A stretch of DNA of 64,000 nucleotides from Flavivirga algicola (GCF_012910715.1 NZ_JABBHF010000006.1:186001-250000), one strand, 5' to 3'; shown: positions 9,476-18,554, counted from the first letter of the stretch. The notes: a model not told the origin generated them from the sequence alone. A program made the numbers and translations.

Positions 9476-10426
9476 TTAATTTATAGATTTTTTTGTTTTT
9501 AAATAATTCTTAATATCTATACTTAGCAGCTTAGTGAATTTTTTTGCACTTTCAGATTCTAAGTGAGAACCGTCATAAGCTATAAATTCATTTGATCGTT
9601 TTGAATAGTTAAAATATGGAATACTATGTTTTTTAGAAATGCTATCAAATTGAGAGTCAAAATTTTTCCAATTATCATTTTCAAATTTTACTACATCTAA
9701 ATCTGAAGGCATTCTTATTACAAAAACCTTTCCTTTGGTTTTAAGGTATTCTATAGTTTTAACAAAATATTTAATTCTATATTTTGAAATCCTCAGTTTT
9801 TTTATCTCACGATTATAATAATCTGTGGTTTGTTCTTTCCAGAAAGCCATATCTTTACTATCATTCTCTTTAGCTAAAGCAATTTCATTCCACCCATTTG
9901 GATGAGACATAAAATAATCAAGATTCTCTTTGTTAAAAAGAGAATTATATAGGGGTTGTTGATATTTTGAAATGATATAATCGAAATTAGGTTTTGAGGT
10001 TAAATTATCAATACTACCAATAATTGCCTCTTTATCTAAATCATAAATTTTGTCATCTTTAATTTCAGCACGAACTGTGAAATTCCCTGGGCTGATCGAG
10101 ACTATAAAAAGTCCATTAATGTTATTAGTACTCAGTTTTTTATCGATACCTTGTAAATATACTTCACCGAAAGCCGATTGATGTGCGTTCATTGAAAAAT
10201 TCACTATAGGTTTATCATAGTTGCTAAGCTCTTCTTCTAGAATGAATGGGTCTATTCCCTGATCTGCTCTGGATAAACCGATAATTAAACTTCCAGCATC
10301 CTGATTTACTTTATTATAGAATTGATCTACATATCCCTTAGAAAGTTTATATACAAAAAAAAAGTATATTCCTGCAAAGAGTATAAAATACAACAATAAT
10401 TGAACAATAAACTTTTTTAATGACAT
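9476..10426 (-). CDS. Membrane-anchored SGNH-like protein (DltD/AlgX-type partner), copy 2
   Basis: A 316-residue protein with one N-terminal membrane segment (residues 6-26) and a periplasmic SGNH-like domain. Block I reads IIGLSRADQG with Ser52, and block V reads YDGSHLESES with Asp285 and His288, so a Ser-Asp-His triad can be formed. Such proteins partner MBOAT transferases and finish acyl or aminoacyl transfer outside the membrane. I chose the ATG at 10426 rather than the upstream in-frame ATG at 10474. It starts just after the preceding MBOAT stop, whereas the longer version would overlap it and add 16 residues before the signal anchor. It is related to the 11889-12809 gene in layout. 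Confidence 0.78.
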   Translation of the reverse strand: MSLKKFIVQLLLYFILFAGIYFFFVYKLSKGYVDQFYNKVNQDAGSLIIGLSRADQGIDPFILEEELSNYDKPIVNFSMNAHQSAFGEVYLQGIDKKLSTNNINGLFIVSISPGNFTVRAEIKDDKIYDLDKEAIIGSIDNLTSKPNFDYIISKYQQPLYNSLFNKENLDYFMSHPNGWNEIALAKENDSKDMAFWKEQTTDYYNREIKKLRISKYRIKYFVKTIEYLKTKGKVFVIRMPSDLDVVKFENDNWKNFDSQFDSISKKHSIPYFNYSKRSNEFIAYDGSHLESESAKKFTKLLSIDIKNYLKTKKSIN

Positions 10427-10430
10427 ATCG

Positions 10431-11876
10431 TTAAAATTGAAAATATATAAAAGTGTTTTGCCTATTAATAGCAAATAAAACTATGATTAAAATATAGCCT
10501 ACATACATACTGTATCTAACATATTTTGTACGATGTGTGACCAATTCGTATACCTTACTATTTCCTTTGTAATAATGTATAGTTTGTACAATTATTATTA
10601 GTGTTATACTTATAAATAACTCTAAATAGTTATTTAGAATATTAATATGTAGACTACCAAAATTAAACATGTTTTTATAATATGTTAAAGCATGTGTTAT
10701 TGAAGGTGATCTAAAAAATATTAACGATGAAAACAAATAACCTATAACTATAAACCAACCGCAAAAAGAAACAAATTTCTTTGGAAAATTAAGAAAGTTG
10801 AAAATCTTATTCCTTGTTTTAAGTGTTCCAATTTCTATAATTAACAATAACGCATTTAATAAGCTCCAAATCACAAAAGTCCAATTTGCCCCATGCCAAA
10901 GACCATTTACAATAAATACAATTAATACGGCTGTTACTCTACTAAATTTGTATTTTCTAACCAAAGGGGCATAGATATAGTCTCTTAGCCAATTTGTTAA
11001 AGATATATGCCACCTTTGCCAGAATTGCGATGTAGAAGTTGAAAAAATCGGACGATTAAAATTGGCCATTAAATCGTAACCCAATGTTTTTGCCGCTCCG
11101 ATTGCAATAGATACATATGCAGAAAAATCGTAATAAATTTGAAAACTGAAAAATATAAAACCTAAAACTAATGATAGAGCATGTGGAGAATCTGGGTTAT
11201 CGAACGCTGCATCAACATACAAGCCTAACCTATCTGCTACAACAACTTTTAAGAAGAACCCCCATGCCATAAGTATAAGTCCTTTTTTTATATCGGGTAT
11301 GTTAAGATTTATTTTTCGTTTAAGTTGGGGGATTAATCTTGAAGCCCTTTCAATAGGGCCAGCTACTAGCTGAGGAAAAAATGAGACGTACAATGCAAAA
11401 ACCCCAAAGTGCTTTTCTGGCAGAACCTTACCTTTGTATACATCTATTGTATAGCTTAAAGTTTGAAAAGTATAAAAACTAATACCTACAGGTAATAATA
11501 TTTGATTAAAATTGTAAGAACCAGCAGTATTTCCACTTTCTATAATATTTAAGTCAAAGAATTTTAATAAACCTTCTATAGATGACGTAAAAAAGAACAA
11601 GTATTTAAAAACAAAGAGTATTCCTATATTGGTGCATATACTTACATATAGAAGTACTTTTTTTATCTTATTGGATGAATCTGGCATTTTTAATGCACAG
11701 AAGTAATCCACTATAGTTGATATTAACAGTAGAATTATCAGTGATGGTTCATGCGCCATGTAAAAAAAGTAACTAGCCAATAAAAGCCATAACCACCTAT
11801 ATTTGTGAGGTAACGTATAAAACCCAATAATTACTATCGGAAAAAAAAGTAAGAATTCAAATGAGTTAAATAACAT
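10431..11876 (-). CDS. MBOAT-family membrane O-acyltransferase (AlgI/DltB-like), copy 2
   Basis: A 481-residue polytopic membrane protein. The start MLFNSFEFLLFFP, LLPVGISFYTFQTLSYTIDVY (about 127-147), VAGPIERASR (171-180) and FWQRWHISLTNWLRDYIYAPL with His290 are hallmark MBOAT/AlgI segments. The invariant catalytic histidine is in GLWHGANWTF (His328). The family takes an activated acyl group from the cytoplasmic side and passes it across the membrane to a polysaccharide or teichoic acid. Placed between two SGNH genes, it forms the second of two MBOAT-SGNH pairs. The donor is inferred to be the carrier protein encoded at 14275-14514. Confidence 0.93.
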   Translation of the reverse strand: MLFNSFEFLLFFPIVIIGFYTLPHKYRWLWLLLASYFFYMAHEPSLIILLLISTIVDYFCALKMPDSSNKIKKVLLYVSICTNIGILFVFKYLFFFTSSIEGLLKFFDLNIIESGNTAGSYNFNQILLPVGISFYTFQTLSYTIDVYKGKVLPEKHFGVFALYVSFFPQLVAGPIERASRLIPQLKRKINLNIPDIKKGLILMAWGFFLKVVVADRLGLYVDAAFDNPDSPHALSLVLGFIFFSFQIYYDFSAYVSIAIGAAKTLGYDLMANFNRPIFSTSTSQFWQRWHISLTNWLRDYIYAPLVRKYKFSRVTAVLIVFIVNGLWHGANWTFVIWSLLNALLLIIEIGTLKTRNKIFNFLNFPKKFVSFCGWFIVIGYLFSSLIFFRSPSITHALTYYKNMFNFGSLHINILNNYLELFISITLIIIVQTIHYYKGNSKVYELVTHRTKYVRYSMYVGYILIIVLFAINRQNTFIYFQF

Positions 11877-11888
11877 TGAATATTTGAT

Positions 11889-12809
11889 TTAGTTTTTAAC
11901 TATGGAGTCACAAAGTGCTTTTGTGAACGCCTTACCGCCATGCTTATCTATATGATGACCATCATAGGTGTCATATTGAAGTTCTCCAGAATTATTAAAA
12001 TCAAAATAAGGAGTTTCATTAATGTTTGCAATAGAATCAACTATAGTATTTAATTTTGGATAATAAGAGTTTTCAAGATCTAAAAATTCTTTACTAATAG
12101 GCATTCTTATTAAGTAAACTTTACCATACTTTTTTAATTCTTCAATGAGGGTATTGAAACTGTTAACTCTGAAATCTGATATTTTATACATATCTCTATC
12201 ATCAAGAAATAAATCTATTTGGTGCTTTCTCCATGTATCAAAAACTAAAGTATCTGTTGGCAGATTAGATTCCTCTAGCCAGCCATCTTTATGAGTTTCA
12301 GAATTTTTTCTAAATAAAGCCTTGAAGTGGAAATAAGCCATATTTTTAAAAAAATATTCATAATTTGGATTGATATCTACAAAGCTCATATTGTGAGGTG
12401 GCTGATTTGCTTCTCTAAATTCACCTAAATCATTCCTAAACCCATCCTTTGAAGTTAAAAAATCTGGTGTTATAGATATAATAAATAATCCGTTAGTGGC
12501 TGTTTTATCTACTTTTTTGAGGATACTTTTAGTGTATAAAGGACCTGAAATAGCCTGTGCTCCCGTAAAACTATAATTTAATATAGGAAGGTCATATTGC
12601 TTTTTATTATTATTAAAATATTGATTAATTACACTGGGTTGGATTCCCTGAAAACTCCTTGAATCACCAATTATTATTGATTTAACTTTTGGGGTAGTAA
12701 ATTTTGGATAAAAATAATCAACATTACCTCCATAATTCATCAAAATCGCAGTAATTATTCCAAAGCAAACAACAAAAAAAACGCTTAGTTTAATTAAAAG
12801 TAGTTTCAT
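11889..12809 (-). CDS. Membrane-anchored SGNH-like protein (DltD/AlgX-type partner), copy 1
   Basis: A 306-residue protein with a single N-terminal membrane segment (residues 4-25) and a periplasmic SGNH-like domain. Block I is IIGDSRSFQG (Ser50) and block V is YDGHHIDKHGG (Asp283, His286), the canonical GDS and DxxH arrangement. The middle YLIRMPIS resembles VFVIRMPS in the second SGNH protein, so the two are paralogues that diverged well before the present. Six bases separate it from the upstream MBOAT gene. The inferred role is accepting or transferring the acyl or aminoacyl group on the outer face of the inner membrane. Confidence 0.8.
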   Translation of the reverse strand: MKLLLIKLSVFFVVCFGIITAILMNYGGNVDYFYPKFTTPKVKSIIIGDSRSFQGIQPSVINQYFNNNKKQYDLPILNYSFTGAQAISGPLYTKSILKKVDKTATNGLFIISITPDFLTSKDGFRNDLGEFREANQPPHNMSFVDINPNYEYFFKNMAYFHFKALFRKNSETHKDGWLEESNLPTDTLVFDTWRKHQIDLFLDDRDMYKISDFRVNSFNTLIEELKKYGKVYLIRMPISKEFLDLENSYYPKLNTIVDSIANINETPYFDFNNSGELQYDTYDGHHIDKHGGKAFTKALCDSIVKN

Positions 12810-12815
12810 AATTAT

Positions 12816-14264
12816 TTAGAATTGAAAGTAAATGAATGTTTCTGAGCTTTTTCCAAAAAATAATATTAACAAGAATAGAAAGATATAAGAACTCCATCTT
12901 AAAAAAATATTATAATTTTTAATTTCAAAGTCATGCTTTTTTTCTCGATTATTCCATTCAATAAAAAAGAATATAAAAAGTAAAAATATGGTTATCATAT
13001 AATTAGAACTAAACATTCCTTGAGGGATTGAAAAAATGTCATAAGAAAAAATGGAAACAATGTAGTTTATAGCTTCTTTAATACTATTAGCCCTAAAAAA
13101 GACATCGGTTAGCATGATTAAAACAAACAATAACAACATCTTAATGAATTCAATAATTGAAGGAAAAAGTTTTCCTTTCGCAACAATTTCTGAAGAATTC
13201 ATTTTACCAGAATAAACTAATGGAATGAAATAAATTCCGTGTAATAATCCGTAAAAAACAAAAGTCCAATTTGCACCATGCCAAAATCCTACTAGGACAA
13301 ATGTTGCAATAATTGAGATAATTAATCCATTTTTCTGATATCTCCTTAGGCTAAATGAAAGCGGCGTAAATACATAATCCATCATCCATGTAGTTAAGGA
13401 TATATGCCATTTTCTCCAAAAATCACTGATGTTGGTTGAAAAGAAAGGAGTTGAAAAATTACGCATTAATTGAATACCAAATAATTTTGATACACCAATC
13501 GCCATATTTGAGTATCCAGAAAAATCTGCGTATAGCTGTATCGCATAGAAAAAGGCTCCTAGAATGAGTGTGCTACCAGTTTGCCCCTCAAAATTATCAA
13601 AAATTGGATTAGCTATAGAAGCACAATTTTCCGCAATAACAATTTTAGCAAATAACCCCCATAATATCTGTCTGAGCCCATCAACAAAAATCTCATAAGA
13701 AAATTCTCTCCTTTCTTGGATTTGAGGCATCATTTTAGATGCTCTTTCAATTGGTCCAGAAAGGATTTTGGGGAAATAAGCAACAAAAAGAGAAAATTCT
13801 AAGAAATTGTGACTTGGATCTATTTCTTCGTTATAAACATCAATTAAATACCCTAGTGTTTGAAAAGTAAAAAAACTAATCCCTAAAGGAAGTAGAATAG
13901 CAAGAGTTGTATAACTTGAAGTTATTCCAAAGACATTTACTAGCTCCACAAAACTTTCATAAAAAAAGTTGAAGTACTTAAAATATAGTAAAAGCCCAAC
14001 ATTAAATACAAGTCCTAAATATAAAAATCGCCGTTGCTTGGTTTCATCATCAACTTCTTTCCTTATTTTTAAAGCCAAATAATAGTTTATTATAATGCTA
14101 GCTATTAGTAAAAATAAGAATCGCCAATCTGCCCAGGCATAAAAAAAAACACTAGAGGCTAGTAATAATACATTTTGAGCTACCTTGTTTTTTCTAAAAA
14201 AACTCCAATAAAGGAAAAGAACAGGTAGGACAAACACTACAAACTTTATAGAATTAAAAACCAA
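12816..14264 (-). CDS. MBOAT-family membrane O-acyltransferase (AlgI/DltB-like), copy 1
   Basis: A 482-residue polytopic protein with the full MBOAT signature set: MVFNSIKFVVF, LLPLGISFFTFQTLGYLIDVY (124-144), LSGPIERASKM (168-178), DFWRKWHISLTTWMMDYVFTP with His287, and GFWHGANWTF with the catalytic His329. It starts ten bases after the carrier-protein gene, the position DltB-type proteins hold relative to their carrier in many operons, so it is the better candidate for direct use of the charged carrier. It is only distantly like the second MBOAT, suggesting two acceptor sites or two acyl groups rather than gene dosage. Confidence 0.93.
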   Translation of the reverse strand: MVFNSIKFVVFVLPVLFLYWSFFRKNKVAQNVLLLASSVFFYAWADWRFLFLLIASIIINYYLALKIRKEVDDETKQRRFLYLGLVFNVGLLLYFKYFNFFYESFVELVNVFGITSSYTTLAILLPLGISFFTFQTLGYLIDVYNEEIDPSHNFLEFSLFVAYFPKILSGPIERASKMMPQIQERREFSYEIFVDGLRQILWGLFAKIVIAENCASIANPIFDNFEGQTGSTLILGAFFYAIQLYADFSGYSNMAIGVSKLFGIQLMRNFSTPFFSTNISDFWRKWHISLTTWMMDYVFTPLSFSLRRYQKNGLIISIIATFVLVGFWHGANWTFVFYGLLHGIYFIPLVYSGKMNSSEIVAKGKLFPSIIEFIKMLLLFVLIMLTDVFFRANSIKEAINYIVSIFSYDIFSIPQGMFSSNYMITIFLLFIFFFIEWNNREKKHDFEIKNYNIFLRWSSYIFLFLLILFFGKSSETFIYFQF

Positions 14265-14274
14265 AATAAATAAT

Positions 14275-14514
14275 TTAAATTTTACTTTGAATTACAGAGA
14301 CTAAGGATCCCATGTTCTTCAGCTTATTTAAATCTCTTAGTTTAAATTTAATATTAAAAGCTTCTTCAATTTTTGTTATTATCATCATATGCGATAACGA
14401 ATCCCATCCATCAACATCTTTGGCTGTTAATTCGTCATGCATTTCAAAATTATTATGCTCTAATGTAGACTCTAAGACACCACTTATAGTTTCTTTTATC
14501 GTTAAGGTTTCCAT
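14275..14514 (-). CDS. Stand-alone acyl/aminoacyl carrier protein
   Basis: A 79-residue carrier-protein fold. The phosphopantetheine attachment site is Ser39 in DGWDSLSHMMIITKIEEAF, followed by the typical helix III region with FKLRDLNKLKN. It is acidic and has no fused catalytic domain. It lies 12 bases after the adenylation gene and 10 bases before an MBOAT gene, which is the DltA-DltC-DltB logic. The cargo is inferred to be an amino acid or small carboxylate loaded by the adjacent ligase. A phosphopantetheinyl transferase is not present in the window and would have to be supplied elsewhere. The usual fatty-acid AcpP has a different recognition helix, so this is a dedicated carrier. Confidence 0.92.
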   Translation of the reverse strand: METLTIKETISGVLESTLEHNNFEMHDELTAKDVDGWDSLSHMMIITKIEEAFNIKFKLRDLNKLKNMGSLVSVIQSKI

Positions 14515-14526
14515 GGTTATTTATAT

Positions 14527-16014
14527 TTATTCAGTAAAAAGTTTTGTTAATTTATTTCGATCTGTTTTTCCATTGGAATTTAGAGGAAAACTGCCAACAA
14601 ATTTAATTTGTGTTGGAATCATGTATTTAGGTAGCTTATCATTTAATTTTTTCAACAATTCTTTAGTGTCAATTGGTTCTGATTCTATTACCAAACCTAT
14701 TTCAGTATTTTTAATATTATTGGTAAAAGCTACTGCTACAGTATTTATCTTGTTTAAGGAAGCCTTTGCATGAAACTCTATTTCGGATAATTCAACTCTA
14801 AAACCTTGAATTTTAGCCTGAAAATCAACCCTCCCCAAATATAAAACATCACCATCTTTATCAGCACGGCATAAATCACCCGTTCTATAAAACCTTGTTT
14901 CCTTTCCTTTATAATATTTATTGAAAAATACTTGCTTGTTTTTTTCTTCGTTTCTCCAATAGCCAGGTGTTAATTGTAAACCACTTAAGCATAATTCTCC
15001 TTCTTTTCCTGTTTCAACTTCATTATTGTCATCATCTACTATAATAGTTGATGTATTTATCATGTCTTTACCAATTGTTAAAACCCCATTATGTGTTTTA
15101 TTTTCACCATTTCTTTTGTAAGTGTAATCCATGCAATAAATCGTGCACTCAGTAGGGCCATAAACATTGGCAATTGTTGCATTTGGAATACATTTACTCC
15201 ATTCTTCTGTGACATCCAAAGGCAAAGCTTCCCCACAGAATAAACTAAATTTCATTGATGGGCAATTAATTTCGTCAAAATAAGGTCTTAAATAATGTAA
15301 TATAGAAGGAACCATTAGTGAATAAGTTAATTCATGGTCTTCCATTAATTCAAAAATATAACTATACTTAATCTCATCTTTTGGAATAGTATAAACACAG
15401 GCACCTTTAAGTAAAGGGGCTAGATATGAAACAACAGATAAGTCGAATGTTAATTCAAACATTTGCAAACATCTATCATTTTCTGTAATTGTATAATCTA
15501 AAGCCCATTGAGCCTCCATAAAACTAGAGAGATTTCCAAAAGTTATTGGTACACCTTTGGGAGTTCCCGTTGTTCCCGAAGTAAAGAATATATAGGCAAA
15601 ATCTTCATTTGATATTTCAGAAGGGTTTAAATCGATATCTGAGTTACTAAGGTTTTCCGTCATTATCGAATTAAAATTGTTAAAAACCTTCCTAGATGAA
15701 GAATCGAGAATTGTAACAATATCTGCTTGCTTTATTACTGCCAAATTCCTGTCATCTGGAAAATCTGGATTTAACGGAACGTAAGCTTTACCTTCCATCC
15801 ATAATGCAATTATTGAAGCATATGTATAAATATCATCATTAGTGATTAATCCAATAAAGCATTCCGTACTCTTTACATTATTCTTTAAAGCAAATCTTAT
15901 ATTAGATATAATTTGGGCTAAATCTTCGTACGTATAATATGTATTACTAATGTAAAAAGCATTGTTTGTATAATTAGTAATAATAGACGACTGTATTTCT
16001 AAAGTTAAGTTCAT
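14527..16014 (-). CDS. Free-standing amino-acid-type adenylation enzyme (DltA-like AMP-forming ligase)
   Basis: A 495-residue ANL-superfamily adenylating enzyme with no fused carrier or condensation domain. Motifs in order: FFTSGTTGTPKG (P-loop, 143-154), FDLSVV (190-195), NVYGPTEC (283-290), FYRTGDL (375-381), GRVDFQAKIQGFRVE (394-408) and NGKTDR with the C-terminal lysine at 483. Asp191 in FDLS aligns with the residue that binds the substrate amino group in amino-acid-activating domains, including DltA, so the substrate is more likely an amino acid than a fatty acid. It is the first gene of the minus-strand unit and should charge the carrier protein that follows. The exact amino acid cannot be read with confidence. 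Confidence 0.9.
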   Translation of the reverse strand: MNLTLEIQSSIITNYTNNAFYISNTYYTYEDLAQIISNIRFALKNNVKSTECFIGLITNDDIYTYASIIALWMEGKAYVPLNPDFPDDRNLAVIKQADIVTILDSSSRKVFNNFNSIMTENLSNSDIDLNPSEISNEDFAYIFFTSGTTGTPKGVPITFGNLSSFMEAQWALDYTITENDRCLQMFELTFDLSVVSYLAPLLKGACVYTIPKDEIKYSYIFELMEDHELTYSLMVPSILHYLRPYFDEINCPSMKFSLFCGEALPLDVTEEWSKCIPNATIANVYGPTECTIYCMDYTYKRNGENKTHNGVLTIGKDMINTSTIIVDDDNNEVETGKEGELCLSGLQLTPGYWRNEEKNKQVFFNKYYKGKETRFYRTGDLCRADKDGDVLYLGRVDFQAKIQGFRVELSEIEFHAKASLNKINTVAVAFTNNIKNTEIGLVIESEPIDTKELLKKLNDKLPKYMIPTQIKFVGSFPLNSNGKTDRNKLTKLFTE

Positions 16015-16295
16015 TTGAAAAATAAATTTATTGGAGGGGCAATAATTACGCCGCTAACATATAATATTCATTTTAAATATTAGTAATTTATTCTATGAAA
16101 AAACTAAAATATTCGGTGTAATAAGGTTTTAAAGAATTATTTAGTAGACATGGGAATAAGCTATTAAAATGAATGGTGTAAAAAATGTCTACAACTTGTT
16201 AAAACAATTCCTATGTAATTGATTATAAGCACAAAAAGATGCATAAAACTTATTAAAGGTTGTTAACAATTTTTCTAAAATATTCTTTTTTAAAT

Positions 16296-16303
16296 TAAAT
16301 TTG
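16296..16303 (+). promoter_or_regulatory. Candidate -7 promoter element, beta-helix lipoprotein gene
   Basis: TAAATTTG matches TAnnTTTG. It lies about 220 bp before the lipoprotein start in the 512-bp divergent gap (16015-16526), giving a long leader. A clear -33 TTG at 19 bp is not seen. The leader contains a short hairpin TTGGA-GAA-TCCAA (16322-16334). I found no TAnnTTTG on the minus strand for the adenylation gene. Confidence 0.4.
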
Positions 16304-16385
16304 CAGCCATTATTTTTTAGATTGGAGAATCCAAACTAACTCTTTATGCGTATATAGGAGCAAGTTTAAAACCTTTAAATGGTAC

Positions 16386-16419
16386 TTAATCGTAAAAAAA
16401 AGCTTTTAATCGATTAAAA
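16386..16419. promoter_or_regulatory. Palindromic operator candidate in the divergent gap
   Basis: A perfect 16-bp palindrome TTTTAATCGATTAAAA covers 16404-16419. Its core half TTAATCG also occurs at 16386-16392, exactly 20 bp (about two helical turns) upstream of the copy at 16406-16412. This pattern fits two adjacent sites for a dimeric repressor controlling the lipoprotein gene, the polysaccharide operon or both. No regulator gene is adjacent. The rest of the gap shows no gene. Confidence 0.4.
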
Positions 16420-16526
16420 ATCAAAACAAAAGCGCGGTTTGTCGAAAAAATAAGTCATTTAAACGGTTTTTTTAAAATTATTTTTACTATTGATATAGAT
16501 TACTAACACCCCAAATCATGATTATT

Positions 16527-18488
16527 ATGAAAAAGATTTTGAACCCCATGCTGTTTATTTTGCTATTTACGCTCTCATTAACATCTTGTAATAAAGAAGA
16601 ATTGTTTGTTGAAGAAGTCGTTATTAAAGAGGAGGAACCAAAAGATAATGAAGACACAACTCCAGAGGATACAGAACCTGAGGATACGAATACAATTTTG
16701 CCATGTGATTTTACGCTAGATAATGTAGCACCAAATTCCACAATAATAATAAATTGTATTATGGACTTAGATGGTAAAACTATAAACCTTCCTGAGAATA
16801 CGACCATAAAATATGAAGGAGGAGATATTATAAATGGGACACTTAATTTTGGAGATAATGGAATTATAGGAGGAGAACTATTAAATTCTACACTAACCAT
16901 AGTAGGGTCGTCACCCCAAATTAAAGACCCTGTTTTCAACTTCGATCCTAAAAGATGGGGTATCGTTGAAGGTAAAGTGTCTGATGAAATTGCTAAAAAG
17001 AATAAAGATATACTAAATGAATTAATGGTTCAATCAAAAAATTTAGGAGTTACAACTTTTAAAATTGATAAACTTGACGCATATTTTAAAGTAGAAGGAG
17101 ACGCTAGCAATGCCATGCCAGTACTTCAGGCTGTTAAAATACCATCAGATTTTAATTTTATCATGTCCGATAATACACATATGAGGGTACAACCTAATGA
17201 TTACCCCTATAGTACCTTATTATCGATACATTTAGGTTCCAATATTGTCATAGAAGGAGGAAATCTCCATGGAGATAGAGATGAACATGATTATTCTCAA
17301 TATCAAGTGCATGACTGGGGGCATTTGCTTACTATTAGAGGGGGTAATTCTGTATTAGTTAAAAATGTGACAATGATGGATGCCATGGCCGACGGTTTAG
17401 ATGTACAAGGCGAAGGGCATGCCGTTAATCCAGATTATAGACCAACCAGAAATTTATTAGTTACAGGATGTAAATTCATTAGAAATAGGAGAAATAATGT
17501 TTCAATAACGGCGGTAGATGGAATGACTATAGAAGATTCTGATTTCATTGATGCTAGTATTAATACTGCAAAATCTCAAGGTACTGCTCCAGGTTGGGGA
17601 CTTGATATTGAAGCATTAAAGCCAAATGAATTAGCAGAAAATATTATTTTAAAAAATAATAGAGAAAGCGGAAGTAGAAAAGGAGCTTTTATAGTTGCAA
17701 TAGGGGATAGAGTAACAATTGAAGGTAATACTTTAGAAAATCCAATTGTCTTACAAAGTGCAACAGAATGTGTCGTTAGAAACAACAATATTGTTGCTAA
17801 GTCGGATATTATGAAGTCCAACGGTTCGGGAATCATCACTGGGCGTGCAGATAGAGGTAGTGCAGTACATAGCAATAGTGTATATGATAATACTGTTGCA
17901 GATTTTTCAACAGGTATAACAGTGGCAAATTCAAATATGAAAGTCTATAATAATACTATTAATAACTGTGGAAGAGGTATAGCCATAGAAGGTGTTGCTG
18001 GTGTTGAAAACAGTGAAGTCTATAGAAATACTATTAAAAGTAATGCGGATAGAAGTGCAGGTATTTCAATGGCGGCAGAAATAAATAATGTGATTGTTAG
18101 AGATAATAATGTGGACGTTGTAAGATTTGGTGTTGTTTTTCAGAATGTAAATAACACTGCTAGCTCCGTAAATTATAAACTTGAATTTAAAGGAAATACG
18201 ATCGTAGGAGGTAATACAACGACGATGACTACTTCCAATAATATTGATTTAATTGAAAATTCTTTTAATAAAAACTTTGAATTTTATACTTGCTCAAATT
18301 TAAATATTATTGGCAATACGGTTACATCAAATAGTAAACCGCCATTATACTTGAGAACTGAAAATTCAAACATAGCTCTTAGAGGGAATATAATGAGTGC
18401 GCCACAAAATGTGGAATGTATAGATATATTGGAAGGGTCTGGTAACGATATTAATTCTATTGTTATGGAAAATAATTCCTGTAATTAA
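16527..18488 (+). CDS. Lipoprotein with right-handed parallel beta-helix domain
   Basis: A 653-residue lipoprotein. The signal peptide ends with the lipobox LTSC, followed by an acidic, Thr/Pro-rich linker (EEEPKDNEDTTPEDTEPEDT). From about residue 205 onward short turns repeat, each with patterns such as NVSITAVDGMTIEDSDF, NNIVAKSDI and NSEVYRNTIKSN, typical of the pectate-lyase-like beta-helix (Beta_helix family). Such folds occur in polysaccharide lyases and C5 epimerases. I chose the second ATG (16527) because it directly precedes a lysine-rich signal peptide. It is divergent from the MBOAT/GNAT locus, so processing the same glycan is a reasonable but unproven inference. Confidence 0.8.
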   Translation: MKKILNPMLFILLFTLSLTSCNKEELFVEEVVIKEEEPKDNEDTTPEDTEPEDTNTILPCDFTLDNVAPNSTIIINCIMDLDGKTINLPENTTIKYEGGDIINGTLNFGDNGIIGGELLNSTLTIVGSSPQIKDPVFNFDPKRWGIVEGKVSDEIAKKNKDILNELMVQSKNLGVTTFKIDKLDAYFKVEGDASNAMPVLQAVKIPSDFNFIMSDNTHMRVQPNDYPYSTLLSIHLGSNIVIEGGNLHGDRDEHDYSQYQVHDWGHLLTIRGGNSVLVKNVTMMDAMADGLDVQGEGHAVNPDYRPTRNLLVTGCKFIRNRRNNVSITAVDGMTIEDSDFIDASINTAKSQGTAPGWGLDIEALKPNELAENIILKNNRESGSRKGAFIVAIGDRVTIEGNTLENPIVLQSATECVVRNNNIVAKSDIMKSNGSGIITGRADRGSAVHSNSVYDNTVADFSTGITVANSNMKVYNNTINNCGRGIAIEGVAGVENSEVYRNTIKSNADRSAGISMAAEINNVIVRDNNVDVVRFGVVFQNVNNTASSVNYKLEFKGNTIVGGNTTTMTTSNNIDLIENSFNKNFEFYTCSNLNIIGNTVTSNSKPPLYLRTENSNIALRGNIMSAPQNVECIDILEGSGNDINSIVMENNSCN

Positions 18489-18513
18489 AACAACAATAAG
18501 CAATTATAAATAC

Positions 18514-18554
18514 AAAGACACGGGCACATCAATATTGATGTGCCCGTGTCTTTT
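18514..18554. terminator. Very strong intrinsic terminator
   Basis: A perfect 40-base inverted repeat (18514-18553) with GC-rich arms containing GACACGGGCACATC, flanked by A and T runs on both sides. It lies 25 bases after the beta-helix lipoprotein stop and, being symmetric, could terminate from both directions. The next gene (18755) converges from the other strand. Confidence 0.9.

Noticed and set aside
9476-16014. A true teichoic-acid dlt operon
   Set aside because: The set includes seven GNATs, two MBOAT/SGNH pairs and a GT4 enzyme, and the genome is Gram-negative in every other feature, so teichoic acid is not the acceptor; only the chemistry is likened to dlt.
16487-16939. A 150-codon minus-strand frame opposite the beta-helix lipoprotein start
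   Set aside because: It lies antisense to a gene with a clear signal peptide, has Ser-rich low-complexity composition and would end in the promoter region of its host; it is a shadow frame.
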